In this document: piece by piece, positions 12,481-26,473 of the stretch
Layout: each line of letters starts with the position of its first letter
Numbering within the stretch: position 1 is the stretch's first letter
From: Ulota crispa
Taxonomy: Eukaryota > Streptophyta > Bryopsida > Orthotrichales > Orthotrichaceae
NCBI GenBank assembly: GCA_963920765.1
Contig: OY987242.1
Location: forward strand, 5,482,789-5,546,788
DNA: 64,000 nucleotides
Direction: 5' to 3'
Translations under genes and position numbers: made by a program
The notes under the pieces: generated by a model
The model's database searches: none
The model's input: only the letters and a program-made list of their open reading frames with translations
Told to the model about the DNA's origin: nothing

Positions 12481-15400
12481 AGGACTGACCTAACGCCACT
12501 ATAGCTTGACTTTGGATTTTAGATTCTTGCGAGTATTAAACACACTGGAGAGAAGAAAATGATGAAAACAAAAGAATGGACAAGGTCGTATAGGAGCAGG
12601 GCTTATTTTTTGGCAAGAAGAAGTTAGTTTTTGCCAATTCTAACAGATTGAAAACCAATGTGAGCTGGTTCATTCACTTATTACCTAATGGAATGTGGGC
12701 ATGGAATGTGGACAACAAAGAGCGGCTAGCGATTCCAATAAAAATGTCGGAGGTATAAAGCAGGATAAATAAAATTATAAGACACGGCTTCAATAAATAT
12801 GAAAAAGCTACATAATTATTGACATTCTTGAACGAATGATGGCAGACTGCCTATTAGGATAAATCTATTGTTTGATATTTTCACAGAATAATGGCATTAA
12901 AAGTGCCCTTTAGAGTAGCTTGAGGTTAGCTAGGTATGGAATATTGATTATATAAAAAAAGTTCCAAAAAAATTAGGTAGGATATCAATTTTGTTGAATT
13001 GGAAGCATTCATGTTTTAAGTCCCAAATCTCCAAACGTTGTGATACATGTTTTCACAAAGGTTTATTTTTTATCCACAAACTAGGATAGGTATAGATTTT
13101 AATTTTAGGCCATGCTACTTGAACTTTGCCAAAGTAGTGACATATTAACAATTAACAAAATTAACATTATAAATTGTATTTTCAAAAGTAACTTAAAGGA
13201 AGAGTTGGATTTTGGTTTTCTTTAATTTTGATAAAAATTTCACCTTTGAATTTTTTATAAAATCAAATAGTAACTATTTTTTTTAATAGTTTCAACATAA
13301 ATCTCTAAAAAATGATAAGATTACATGTTTTACCACAACTAGAAAAAAAAATCATTATATTTGTATCTTGTGAGAAGTTTTGAATCTTGAGGTATATTCT
13401 TTCTTCTTGAGAAAATTCTTGAATTTCTATTCTCGTGGACTCATGGGCAATTACCAATTAAAAAAATTCCTCGAAAAAATCTTGTAATCATAGATATTTT
13501 TATTCTAAATGCAGTACTTGTGATGAAAACTCAACCACAAATAGCCCTCAAGGCCACAATTCGAAGGAAGTGAGCCTATTATTAAATCCTACATTAGTAG
13601 GAAAAGGCATCTCGTGTGGATTTGAATACATAAGTATTATCAGTAACTTTAATATCCTACTAGTGGAAATTACTGAATTTAAATTGTACAAAAATATTAG
13701 CATTTAGCAATGATTTAAAAAGATAACATAAATTAATATCAATATGGTTAAGTAAGGTTTATTAATTTATTTGGTTTGGTTCTCAATTTGGTTATAGTTT
13801 GATTTTGTAACAAAGTGCTACTTTGAAAATAATAAGGTTGTTTTTTATTGTATCAAAAATCTTTAATAGTGTAATGCCATATTGGTATGTACATAGGAAT
13901 CTTTACTTGATTTTGAATCCCAAAGAAAAAAAATTTCATTTTCAAAGAGGAATGCTTTCCTCATTAACAAAAAAAAGTTCAATTATTAAAAACCACATAT
14001 AATCATCAAAATTTTATAAAATTTGGGCAAATAAGGGTATAATTCTAAATATTGGGAGATTTAGTCTCACAGTTAGTCTGTATTCAAAAATCATGAACTA
14101 TCATATTAGTGGCGGCATTAAAAACCACTCTTTTGCAAACATGAAAAAGTCGATGAGTTTTTATCAATAGAAAAATAGCCAAAAGTGGAGATTTGCCATA
14201 TATTTGGATTATCACTTGTAGTAAAAACACATCGCAAACCAATATTCATTTTAAACTGTCATTTTTGATTTGATGCTTTGCAAATGTCTTCATGTTAAGA
14301 ATTCTTATGTTGTTATGAAGTTTGTTCACATAGAAATGCCTAAAGATTGTTGGCCAAAAATATTTACTCGTATATCCAAAACCTTTCCAAGAAAAAAACT
14401 CAAAATAAGAATAATTCTTGAAATCAATTTGAAAACATCTTGATTAGAAAAAAAAAGCTTAAAACTGTTAGTTTTCTACACAATAATTCTTCACGTAATC
14501 AACACTTCCAAAGCTTTGCAAATTAGACTTGATTATAGAACAATGGTTTTTTTAACCTTCAGTGTTCAAAATTACGAGCAAGTACCCACTTTAAATATTA
14601 TTCAAAATTTTAAACTACAATAAGGTAAGAAAAAATAAATCGAATCTCAGAAGGGAGAAATTTCAAACTTTTTGAGAGCCACAGTTTTACTACTCAAGGT
14701 AAAATGCATAGTTTTTTTTAGTGAAAAAAGCATGCATTCCATCAAAAACGAATTAAGTAAAGATTTTTATGAATAAAATGCAATTAATTAATTGAAAACT
14801 TTCTAAATCTTTAGATATCCAAAAAAAACTGATATTCTGAATATGTTTTCTTGTGTATTTTTGAAATTTTACACAAATTTATATTTGAGGTATTTTAGAC
14901 CTGTACATGCTAATTGATATGATTGGAAACATTGCTATTTAAAAAAACAATGTATTTAAGGCCGTAACATGAGTTCATATATGTAAATATTATTCTATGA
15001 ATACAACCTTTCTTTTGACAACCTAATAGGTACTACTTTCTTTAAAATATTTCTTGTTTGGGTTTTGATGTAAATTATTCCAAATGACAATCTTAGAGCC
15101 CTATTATTTTATCGTTTTCTCTTTTGTTTGACTCTAATATGGCTCTCTTCTTTAAGCCTTTAGTTATAATTTTCTATTTCCTTCTTTCTTTCAATAAATA
15201 TTATTAAAAAAATGTCCATATCTTTGTATGTTATTTATTTATTATCTCAATGAATTAATGTTTTTCTTTCTTATTCATGAAAACTTAAATTTTTTATAAA
15301 TAAATTAGCCTGATGCAATTGAAATATTTGGAGCAAGTATGGCCTAGAAAACCCAATTTAGCAAACCTTTCCTTATATAAAAATACAATTTTATATATGC

Positions 15401-18141
15401 TATATAATTTGTCTTAGTAAGATCTATATGTCTTGTTTAACCAATTTAAGATAACTTGAAATTCACACATAATAGTTAATAACCATGTATTAAGCTATAA
15501 AGAAATTGGAAGCTCTTGTTAGTATTTGATGCCTCTAAAGATTCCTTAGTAGTGGGTCCAAGTCCAACTCATGTTTGAAGAATTTATTCTAAAGGATTTA
15601 TGTGAAATCGAAATCCCTCAATCACCAAACTCACATATAGCCTTGATTTGCTTTTGCCATCCACAATTAGCTAAATGTAATTGAGTGACAAAATGTGCAA
15701 AGCACTCAAGTATTCTATAGTTTCCAAAAATCTATGTAGTCTATAATATCTTGAATAGTCTAATTGTTAAATATAGCATGTCCTATTGAGATGTCATAAA
15801 TTTAAAAACTACTTTGCAAATTTAAAAGGTTTTGAGAAAAAAATCAAAAGAAATGAGTTTTCCAAATTAACATCTTTTGTTTTCTTTTACTTTAAGAAAA
15901 AAAAATTAAAATTAAAGAATGTAGGACTCAATCATAATTAAAATGTAAAAAGCACCATTGTTCAACACTTCAACTAAGGTAATAGAAATTTGATTAGTAC
16001 CAAACAATAATTAGAATGATTGAAATCTAAAAAGCAAAAGAACAAACTACTGTATAGTTTCCAAAGATTTGGAGATAAAAACTAAATAGGAGTCCAAACC
16101 AAAAATTTATGAAATGGATAATAACCTTCAAGGATCCTACAAACATTAATAAAAATGATTCAAATTAGAAATAATGAGTCACAAAACAAAAAAATATTGG
16201 CCTAGTAGGCTAGTACTAGACTAAAACAATATAATGTTATGTCAATAAAGAAACTACAAGAAACCGAGCAAGAAACAAAACTAAGCACAAGAAGTAATAA
16301 AATATAGTCATTAAAAATGAATTATCAAAGTATATAAATATTTCCCACTAAATAGGAAAAATTGTTTCTTTGTTACAACTTCTTATATCATTCCTTTTTT
16401 ACTTGTTGATAATTAGTATTTAGTAACAATGAAAAGGGACTAAATTTACACACTAGTAACTCACATACATTAAGTTCATACCACAAGTTTCAACTCTTCA
16501 ACATCATAATATATTCCATCAAGGTTTCAAGTATGCAAGTCCCTTTTCTTTGCCATGAATGATCCTTGTTAAATTTCCTTTGAGGTGTTGATTGTTATCA
16601 TTCTAAGAAATTGAGGACAACTATTTTACTGCTAGGATCAAATTGGTTCTTTTTTTTATATTAGAATATAATGAGTTTCTTTTGTCTTTAATATCAAACA
16701 TAAAAACTTATTTCTAAACTTGTCATTAAACATACATATAATTTATCACTCACACACATAATTTTTATACATTTTAATACCATTATTGCAAATCTCCAAA
16801 TTAATTTACCTAGTTTATTGACTTATCAGTCTATACTTTCAAAACCCTTGTGTTTTTTTTTCACACTCATGCTTTATCACAAATTTTGTTCAACTTTGTT
16901 TAAAGAGTTATATTCTTACATTCCCTTATAGGAAGGCATTTATATGGTGTTAGACATAAACAAATCGAAAAATATGCAACCAAAACCAAGTCTTATAAAT
17001 GTGAAAGTTGTAGAACCAAATGAAGGCTGATGTTTGCTTTGCATTCATTTGATTAATCACTTCATTACATCTCTTTACAAGGGAACAGCAAATGGAAGTG
17101 TTTTCCGTATATTTCAAAATTCTCCGAGAGCTATATACAATATGGAGCTATTAATGATGATTTTTTTTAATGCAAACAAAGAAACATGATGTTAATTTAT
17201 ATAATTATTTGAACTTATTAGCAAGTTAAGAAATCAACACTTCTCAAAAAAACATCGAGTAGTTTGATAAAATTTTGGATTTTCTTTTGTCAATGAGATT
17301 GAAATACAAGTGGTATGCTTGTTTAGTTGGACTCTTACAAGCTGATTCAATTCTACTCTTTATCTTCATAGTTAATAAATCATCCTCTTGAGATTTTGCT
17401 TTATTGATAAACGTAAGCTTTTGGCCCTTGGATTTCCTTGAATATATTTGTTGGCATTCTTACTTTTAAACAAGTGTTCATGGTTTCCAAGATTAAAAAA
17501 TATATTATAAAGATCTACAATCATACCACATTCAAATTTTCAAAGTAATTTTGCATTTTTTGTATTATTTTATACATCTACTACTATTATTTATTAATTT
17601 TACACAAGTAAATCACATAAATGCAAACTACACTTAAAACAAAACAAATTAAAAGAATATGATAAATCAGTGTGATTGATTTTGAAATTTTTAAGTACAA
17701 TAGACTAACAACAAGCAAAAAAAACATTTAAAAGCAAGTGCATAAGTGTGATCTATTTTGTTTGACTACATTTATTGGAACAATGTAAAAAAATTACAAA
17801 TATGCCACGATGTTGATAAAAATCCAACATGGCCAAAAAAACTCAAGAAGATTTCAATAATGCATGTAAGTATTTATTGGTGCCAAGAAATGGATGATGA
17901 TTAATTATCCACTCATTAGTAAATCATTGAATACCAATTACAACAACCAAATCTAGGCCTCTTTAATTAACAATTTTAGAATGATGATTTAGAAGAAATT
18001 TCTTATTGCAATGATGAACTCAATATTTGTACTTTAAAATTTTATTCACATTGGAACCACAAAAGCTACTAGACAATGGTGTTATTAGGTAAAGTCTTTG
18101 ACATCCTTTGACATGTGCCACCATTATATTCTAAGGAACAT
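12481..18141. other. Long AT-rich stretch without a recognised gene
   Basis: No open frame above about 60 codons and no recognisable domain. It includes part of a dispersed block near 13,020-13,145 shared with about 8,320-8,420. No clear terminal inverted repeats, LTRs or RNA genes were seen by eye. Confidence 0.4.
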
Positions 18142-18145
18142 TTAA

Positions 18146-18216
18146 CCCCTAACTGCATGAGGCACCAAATTCCAATGCAAAAATCACCAAAATTTGATGC
18201 TTCATGCATTTAGGGG
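18146..18216. mobile_element. Family A micro-element, 71 bp hairpin
   Basis: Exact TTAA occurs on both sides (18,142-18,145 and 18,217-18,220). The left arm CCCCTAACTGCATGAGGCAC pairs with the right arm (complement CCCCTAAATGCATGAAGCAT), so almost the whole element is inverted repeat. It is closely related to 47,105-47,175. Confidence 0.85.
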
Positions 18217-18220
18217 TTAA

Positions 18221-20702
18221 ATCATATTTCACATTTTTTCACAAATATCTTACCTCTTTTCACTTATAGCTACCTTAACATTCAAAAACGGGATTAAGAA
18301 AACAAAAATAATCACCAAGTTCTTTCCAAAGAAATGTTAGAATTGCAATATGCGGATGACAATGATCAATAATAGATTGTGTTTATGAATGAATATGGAT
18401 GATTTCCATCCATATTTTCCTTACCTGCACGTATCGTAGGGAGTGTGTCACACAACACCCCCGATTAATGTAAATATATAAACCAACAAAGCAAAACCCC
18501 TGCCTAGGAATATCAAACAGAAATACGTCAACGTAGAGTCATGGACCATCTCCTTGGATTCCTAAGACCCACCAGGCTAACATCAATTTAGTTAAGCAAT
18601 GGCGATTTAATTCGTAATACAAACCTTTATTGTTAAGTATACTGGTCCACCAGGTAATAATGTAACGAAATCATATAAAAGAGTAGTTTATTCATTCACT
18701 CTACTATATATTAATTAAAATTAGCAAAATACAGTTTAGTTTTTATTAAACACCCACAATATTGTCAGTACGCAAAGCGAGAATCTTGGTAGGTCAGTTT
18801 GTCAGACTTTGCTCAAATGGGTTTGCACAGACTAATTTTCCTGGTCAAATGGTCATCATAGTAGCTCCCAGCCAAAACGCTTCATTCGTTTACTATTTTA
18901 CAAATAAATTTAACTTTCTTCTGAGGTGCCCCCCATGAAAACAAACAACAAAATCCAAAACATCAAGCGGTAAAATTTGTGGATTTATTGATGTTACTGA
19001 GGCAAGTAAACGAACTCCTTCAACACCTTATTAGATATCAATTTTGAGAGTATTGGGATGGGTTTCTATATAAGCTTATGTTGTCTTGAACAAAAGGACA
19101 AGGCATTTGATTTTTTGTAACTTGGGGAGTTTGTTCTAGTAAAATAGTGAATTTTTGGTTACTTTACACATTTCTAGCTTTTGAATCCATTCTAATTTTG
19201 TAATTGATTTTATGTGTCTAAAGTTGATTTTGATAGGAGGGTGTTGGAAAAATAAAAAGCGAGTTTCACCAAATCTGGAAAAGATGCAATAGGCAAGAAA
19301 TTGTGGTTTTGATGTTTGAGCAACTAAGTCAAGCTATTGAATTCTCCAATTTTGAGTGACAAGATGGATAAAAAAGCTAACACATGTAAATTTATAGTCT
19401 GCAAATGCAAAAACTGAAAATTTAGGTTTGAAAAGCACATAATTAGATTAGATTTGGATATGCGTGTATTGACATTAAAATGTCGTTGACATGGGTTTGG
19501 AAATATGAACGTCTAATGTTTTGTATGCAAATCTTATTTTTAGAACATTGATGTGCAATGAACTTGATGAAGCAAACCAACTGAAAATAGAAAATAACCA
19601 ACAATAAGCAGAGTATGTACATAACTTGCAAAATTCAAATGTTATTAAAAACAAACTCCCTTGCTTTAGGTACTTTCTCTCAGTTTTGCAAAATGCTTCA
19701 AAGTAATGAAAAATTCACTTTGACGTCTTTTTAAACTCCATAACTCTTCATGCAAGCTCTTATAAGCTAAATCAAATACAGGCTAGCTTGTTGAACCAAT
19801 ACTTGGCCATTTACAGAAAACATTGAACAAAAGTAAGATGGTTGATGTTGTTGAAGTTGAAAAAATACAATCTCATTGTGAAGATATTCAATTCTGAATC
19901 TTAAAAAACTCTTGTGCAATTAAACTAGTCAAAATATTTCATCATCTCCAACATCATTTATAACCGGACTAATCGAATTTTAAAATGTATATAAATACCA
20001 GATTTTAATTACATATAGGACACATGTGTTGGAAATACTGATACAATTAATACTTGCCGAAATGTTCTAGCTTGTAGCTTTGAAGATAAGAATCCAATAA
20101 TTTTATTTATCTAAAACATAAAAAAAGATTGTATTCTAAGATTTCTCTTTAAGCAAAAGGACGACAAAAAATCAATGTGTGGATAAAACCAAAATGTAAA
20201 AATTTTGGGACTTATTTTAATTTACAAAAAAAAAAAAAAAAAACCCATACAATAAATACGGCTTTAATCTATAGATTTTGTTTTTGAATCTTACATAAAA
20301 CTTAGAAACTACATAGTTTTACTTTTGAAACCAATCTATTACAAAATATCATATGACCATCTCCATTATATTTTTATGAAAATTAATTGATGAAAAATAT
20401 ACTCCTCGAGAATTTCAATGCAAATAATTATTGCAAATTAAAATTGATCATACACACAAGGTCTTACAACATTTTTTTTTTACTAATGTCTTGTGTAATT
20501 AAAATATCGATGCCTTATCGTTGGATTTGGTTGAAATAACAATAAAGACCATTGGTTCAAGGACACGTTGAAAGATTGGTTCTGTAGTAACTATGAAATA
20601 GTCCAAAAATTTATGCCCTAGGCTTCTTCATTTATTTGATAATGTGGTTCTTCAAATGCTTGTAATGTAAAAATGGTTAAGTGTCAAAGTTGATGTCATT
20701 GA
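18221..20702. other. AT-rich intergenic DNA, no gene recognised
   Basis: Only short, unremarkable open frames occur. A brief GC-richer patch near 18,425-18,640 holds no identifiable feature. Confidence 0.4.
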
Positions 20703-21581
20703 TATACAATGCCCCTCAGTATGTTTATGTTTGGACTCATTTTGCCCTTCAAAGAACTTTGGTTAAAATAGAGTATAATTTGCATTTTTAAAACTTGAAT
20801 CACAATTTTGTAATTCTTATGCACAGCATACCAAATTTTATTTCCAAAAAATAAAAACCCCCATTTGTGGTAAATTGTTTTGTATAAAAATAACAGTTTT
20901 ACATGAAAATTAATTGAAGGAAATTAGTGATGAATTTTTGAGATTTGGTTGCATGGGTATGTAGGAAACATCCATATACACCCTTTTCATGTTGAGAAAA
21001 TATCATTAAGTAACACAAACATGATCTACAAAGAAATCAACATGAAATCAACATTGGGTGTGGTAGGATCACAATTTGTAAAATAGATATTTCTTTATTT
21101 TAGTCATATTTTGCTATTTGACTCATACGCTATGACTAAATTTGTACCTATGAGCATGACAATATGTTCACTTAACCAAAAGCTAGTTAAAAAATAGAAA
21201 TATCTATTTTACAAATTGTGGTCCTACCACACCCCATGTTGATTTCTTTGTAGATCATGTTTGTGCTAATGACATTTTCTCAACATGAAAATGGTGTATA
21301 TGGATGTTTCCTACATACCCATGCAATCAAATCTCAAAAATTCATCACCAATTTTCTTCAATTAATTTTCATGTAAAACTGTTATTTTTATACAAAACAA
21401 TTTACCAAAAATGGGGGTTTTTATTTTTTGGAACTAAAATTTGGTATGCTTGATTGAGAGTGCATAAGAATTACAAAATTGTGATTCAAGTTTTAAAAAT
21501 GCAAATTATACTCTATTTTAACCAAAGTTCTTTGAAGGGCAAAATGAGTCCAAACATAAACATACTGAGGGGCACTGTACA
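20703..21581. mobile_element. Foldback element IR-1 (arms about 400 bp)
   Basis: The left arm 20,703-21,103 is repeated in inverse at 21,186-21,581 with only scattered differences; the 82-nt loop is unique. Landmarks GCCCCTCAGTATG and ATCTACAAAGAAATCAACATG appear on both arms. No protein is encoded. Confidence 0.8.
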
Positions 21582-21582
21582 A

Positions 21583-22120
21583 TACCCGGACAATAATTTT
21601 TGCCGTACCCATTTGACATTTACAAAACTTAACATATTGGAGAATACAACAGGTGTTTTCTTATTTTGCACCATTAGCATTTAAGTCTTACTAGCAAACC
21701 AATAAAGTATAGCATAGTTGAATTCCAAAAAACTCAAACTCAATATTTGATGAATTATTTTGTATATTGATCATGATTTTGCATGATGATTAATTGAAAA
21801 AAATTGGTGATGAATTTTTGAAATTTGATTGCATGGATATGTAGGTAACATCCATATGCATATCTTTTTTCTAACAAACATCTCCAAAAATGTTTCAAAT
21901 TCTCTTGACATATATTTCAATGTTGGGGAGTTCATGTCCTAATTTTGTAAAATAACCATTCTTTATGGTAAACAAATTTTGCTATTTGACTCATACATTA
22001 TGGTTCCATTAGTACCTTTGAACACAATGGTACACTTATTTTAACAAAAACTAGTCAAAAACACATTAATATTTGTTTTACAAAATTTGGCCCTTCCAGC
22101 AAAAATTATTGTCCCGTATA
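21583..22120. mobile_element. Related element IR-2
   Basis: Inverted ends CCGGACAATAATTTTTGC and GCAAAAATTATTGTCC bound a region whose interior resembles the arms and loop of IR-1, for example TTTGCTATTTGACTCATAC. The right arm is short, apparently cut by IR-3. Exact limits overlap the start of IR-3. Confidence 0.5.
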
Positions 22121-22985
22121 GTTGGGTCTATTAATCTTACAAACTGCCATTTTGAGGCATCCAAATTTTTAGATGAAACATGGAGTACAATTGGTATATT
22201 TTTGTCCAAACATCTATCATTGCATTCTCAAGTAATCTCAATCAAGCATACCAAACATCAATTTTAGAAAGCAAAATTTTGTTTGTGGTGAAATTTTAAA
22301 GCAAAATTCCATGGTTTTACATGGTATTTTATTAAAAACAATTGGTGATGAATTTTAGAGATTTGAATTCATGGGTACAAAGGAAACATCCATATGTACA
22401 TCTTCCATGCTAAAAAATACCCCCTTAAGTAACAAAAATTTGATCAATAAAATATTCAATGAAACTTGTGATAGGCCCAAATCTTGAATTTTTATTTTAT
22501 GAAAATCAAATGTTGTTGTTTGACTCAAAGTTTGTGATAGTTTGTATCTTCAAACATGATATCTTGCTTACTTAATGAAAAGCTAGTTAGAAATTAAAGA
22601 TATGTATTTTACAAGGTTTGGGCCTATCACAAGTTTCATTGAATATTTTATTGATCAAATTTTTGTTACTTAAGTGGGTATTTTTTAGCATGGAAGATGT
22701 GCATATGGATGTTTCCTTTGTACCCATGAATTCAAATCTCAAAAATTCATCACCAATTGTTTTTAATAAAATACCATGTAAAACCATGGAATTTTGCTTT
22801 AAAATTTCACCACAAACAAAATTTTGCATTCTAAAATTGCTGTTTGATATGCTTGATTTAAATTACTTGAGAATGCAATGATAGATTTTTGGACAAAAAT
22901 ATACCAATTGTACTTCACGTTTCATTTAAAAATTTGGATGCCTTAAAATGGCAGTTTGTAAGATTAATGGACCCGACTATACATC
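22113..22985. mobile_element. Foldback element IR-3 (arms about 380 bp)
   Basis: The left arm about 22,113-22,490 pairs with the right arm about 22,600-22,985; landmarks include CTTACAAACTGCCATTTTGAGG and GATCAATAAAATATTCAATG. The loop sequence (GTTTGACTCAAAG) is related to those of IR-1 and IR-2. It encodes no recognisable protein. Confidence 0.75.
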
Positions 22986-23625
22986 TTGCAGAGGAGTTTT
23001 TGACCATTGCAATTTAATTTGGAAAAAGAATATGTAGCCAAAGTATGTAATGATGTGTGGTTTTAACAAATTAATGCGATAGCTAAAAAAATATTATCAT
23101 TATGGCATCTAAAGGATTTTTGCGTAATATCTTGAGTGACTTCTAGGTTATTGCATGTGGCCAATTGAAGCAGGAAGCATTGAAGTGATTACTCTTTGTA
23201 ATTATGTGCTAGGCTTTTTAAGATACAGTGGTAAATCCTAAAATGTCTGATCATTCCTTTTAATATTCTAGTATTCATTTAAAAACATCTTACAATAATC
23301 AAAAATAGGGTTGTAGAAAGTTACAACAATTTACAATAAAGATTGCATGATTCCTCATTCAAATTGGTGATGATTTAGGGTAGTTATTGCATATCAAAAA
23401 ATTGTATATGTTTGTTTTTTTAGAATCAAGTATATCTACCTTGGTTTGAAGAACGTTGTTTTAGCGATCAATTCATTAATTTTCCAAATTTCAAAAAAAA
23501 AAAAAAAACCTTAGTACTGCAAAAGTAGAGGCTGAATTTGAAGTTTGGATTTCCTTCTTTGTTGAATATTTACAAAGTTTTTTTCTTAACAAAAAAGATA
23601 CTACTAAACCTAGTGCTTCAATCAT
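22986..23625. other. AT-rich spacer, nothing recognised
   Basis: This contains a short poly(A) run near 23,492-23,507 and no supported feature. Confidence 0.4.
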
Positions 23626-23648
23626 TCTCATATATATATGTATATGTA

Positions 23649-23720
<72 letters not shown>
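23626..23720. repeat. (TA)n microsatellite, about 95 bp
   Basis: TATATG-type units give way to pure TA. It directly abuts the left end of the family D element that starts at 23,723, and a further (TA)n tract abuts its right end. Confidence 0.9.
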
Positions 23721-23722
<2 letters not shown>

Positions 23723-25087
23723 GGGAATCACTAACAAGGCACCCTGGCCTATGCCTATCTTGAACCCCAACTTTATTTAGGGGAAAGCCATGTCCTTGGA
23801 TCTCCACAGCAACTATGTTTTGTGGATTCTATTGGGAATGGTCGTTTGGGAACATGCTAAGGCCATGTCTTAGAGATTCTGGAGTTCAAGGTCGGGCTGG
23901 CTTGGGTTTGCTTTGGCTTTGTGACTGCACATGCATCAACAACGTGAGGCCAAGGTGGAAAAGCCTTCATTTTCACTTGTCAACTAATGTAACCAGATAT
24001 TTACCATGGAGTCTAGGAATTTTGAATTTGATATCATTGATATAATCTAAGACTATAGAGGGGAGGACAACTTACCAACTTTAACTTAGGGGAGAGAATT
24101 TTATTGGGAAAATATCAAAATGACCCTGTCAATTGGCCATATTTCAAAGATAACTCTAACAATTGAAAAATATCAAAAATAACCCTCATCATATATCAAA
24201 AGTAGGCCTTGCAACTAAGGTGACTAAAATTTTGTGCATGTCTATTTATGGGATTTAATATAAGCACATGGGGGGATAAACTTTAGATATAAACCATCAA
24301 AAAGCTAAATTTGAAAATTTTGAATTCAATTAGAGACCTAGATTTAGCCTAGAACCACAACGGAGGTTACAATTGAACAATACCCGATGGAAAAGCTTAG
24401 CTAGGGGGCAAATTATTACTCTAGGTCTCTAAATCCAAAATTGAATTCAAAATTTTCAAATTTAGCTTTTTGATGGTTTATATCTAAAGTTTATCCCCTC
24501 GTGTGCTTATATTAATTCCCATAAATAGACATGCACAAAATTTTAGTCACCTTAGTTGCAAGGCCTACTTTTGATATATGATGAGGGTTATTTTTGATAT
24601 TTTTCAATTGTTAGAGTTATCTTTGAAATATGGCCAATTGACAGGGTCATTTTGATATTTTCCCAAATAAAATTCTCTCCCCTAAGTTAAAGTTGGTAAG
24701 TTGTCCTCCCCTCTATAGTCCTAGATTATATCAATGATATCAAATTCAAAATTCCTAGACTCCATGGTAAATATCTGGTTACATTAGTTGACAAGTGAAA
24801 ATGAAGGCTTTTCCACCTTGGTCCCACGTTGTTGATGCATGTGTAGTCACAAAGCCAAAGCAAACCCAAGCCAGCCCGACCTTGAACTCCAGAATCTCTA
24901 AGACATGGCCTTAGCATGTTCCCAAACGACCATTCCCAATAGAATCCACAAAACATAGTTGCTGTGGAGATCCAAGGACATGGCTTTCCCCTAAATAAAG
25001 TTGGGGTTCAAGATACTCAATATCATGAAGTGACAAAGTAGGCGAGGGTGTCTTGTTAGCAATTTAGGGTGTTGCAATAGTGATTCT
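23723..25087. mobile_element. Family D-ended element carrying a long palindrome
   Basis: Ends GGGAATCACTAAC and, complemented, AGAATCACTATTGC match family D, and (TA)n tracts lie on both sides. Inside, 23,756-24,342 and 24,420-25,015 form near-perfect inverted arms of 587 and 596 bp around a 77-nt loop. A 76-codon frame in each arm (23,815-24,045 plus; 24,726-24,956 minus) differs at only two residues and is not recognised. The arms could be a captured sequence; the near-identity suggests recent origin or gene conversion. Confidence 0.8.
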
Positions 25088-25111
25088 ATATATATATATA
25101 TATATATATAC
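25088..25111. repeat. (TA)n microsatellite
   Basis: About twelve TA units adjoin the right end of the palindrome-bearing element and are probably the other half of its insertion target. Confidence 0.85.
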
Positions 25112-26179
25112 ACTTTTTCTCTTACTTGAATAGTTTCCATTATTTTGACCTTAATTGCTCTATTGTATTGGGTTTAGCTCTTGCTTTGTCCAATTTACTA
25201 TAAAATAAGAAATCCAAATCAAATGTTATAAACTATGTTCTACTATAGTATCACTTCATTTGCATAGTAATCTGTTTCAAAAATTTGTTTAAAGGTTTTT
25301 ATCAAAATTTGGAATCTCACATAAAAATGAACCAAAAAGCGAGTATCTTCCTTCAACATAGTAGATATACAAAATTACTTATTGATTCATGGTAAGCCGT
25401 CAAAAGTTGATTCCAAACTCTATTTTTGTTTTTGTTTTTTCTAAATAATAGAACAAAATAGGATTTTTTTTAGGACACTCATTGAATTACACATTGGATA
25501 CATTTGAATTGTAAATCACCATGTTTGAATAAGAGCTATAATTTTGTGATCAATTAAAACTGCTGATTTTTCTAAAGTTCAAATTCAAAACTCTCATGTT
25601 TCTTTGTATTGATTTTCTTTATACAATGCGCTATGATAAAAATACAAGAAAAAAAATATAGATATTACACTATTTTAAATGCACGTTGATCAAAAGTATG
25701 TCCAAATATGCTCTTTTGCCCCCTCAAATGACATCTTAAATAACTTGTTTTACGCATATTTGTAAATAAAATAGCTTGGTATTATTTATGAGTGTAATGT
25801 CTTTCTTTTTTAAAGAAGTAAAAAATAAAGTCAAGTTAATTGTCATAGTCAAAGATCTATATAGTGGAATATGCATTTGGTTCATATTGATTACATATCA
25901 AAGAAAATTCTTGAAAATGATATCTATACTAAGAAGACATTTGGTTTTTTTAATAATAAACTTTTGTTTATTGTTCAAGCAAGCGCTCAATTGCTCAAGT
26001 CTTGAATAGAGAGTTCAAGTCATGAATTGAGAGCGCAATTGTCCATAGGACACGAGACGTACTAGTTCAACATAATTGAATAATCATGAAGCTTTAATAA
26101 TATACCATATGATATGGATATTTGGGAACTGGGGCATGATTTTTGGGTGCAAACCAAAGGTTAAGTAGCACTCAAGTGG
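25112..26179. other. AT-rich intergenic DNA, no gene recognised
   Basis: Only short open frames such as 25,776-26,009 occur, with hydrophobic AT-driven composition. No repeats with clear ends were seen. Confidence 0.4.
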
Positions 26180-26424
26180 CTAAGGTAATGTGCTCTAATT
26201 TGTGCAGTGCTCTAACACAATGCATTTTTTGGAATGGTTGACATTGTTCCTTCAAATATCTATTATTACCATTGATGAGGTAGGTGGGCTTTGCAAATAA
26301 TATTATTTGCAAAGCCCACATACCTCATCATTGGTAGTAATAGATATTTGAAGGAACAATGTCAAACATTCCTAGAAGTGCAGTGTTTTAGAGCACTGCA
26401 CCAAACTAAAGCACATTGCCTTAG
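26180..26424. mobile_element. Loop-free palindromic foldback, about 245 bp
   Basis: Two arms of about 122 bp meet with no loop at GCAAATAATATTATTTGC (26,293-26,310). The outer ends are CTAAGGTAATGTGC and its complement. Mismatches and small gaps are limited to the outer third. It could be a foldback MITE or a hairpin-RNA source; no protein is encoded. Confidence 0.85.
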
Positions 26425-26473
26425 ACAAAGGGATTATTGTTAAATATTCAACCCCCATGCTCAATTTGTGTAT

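Noticed and set aside
23491..23723. Tyr/Ile repeat frames
   Set aside because: They are translations of the (TA)n microsatellite.
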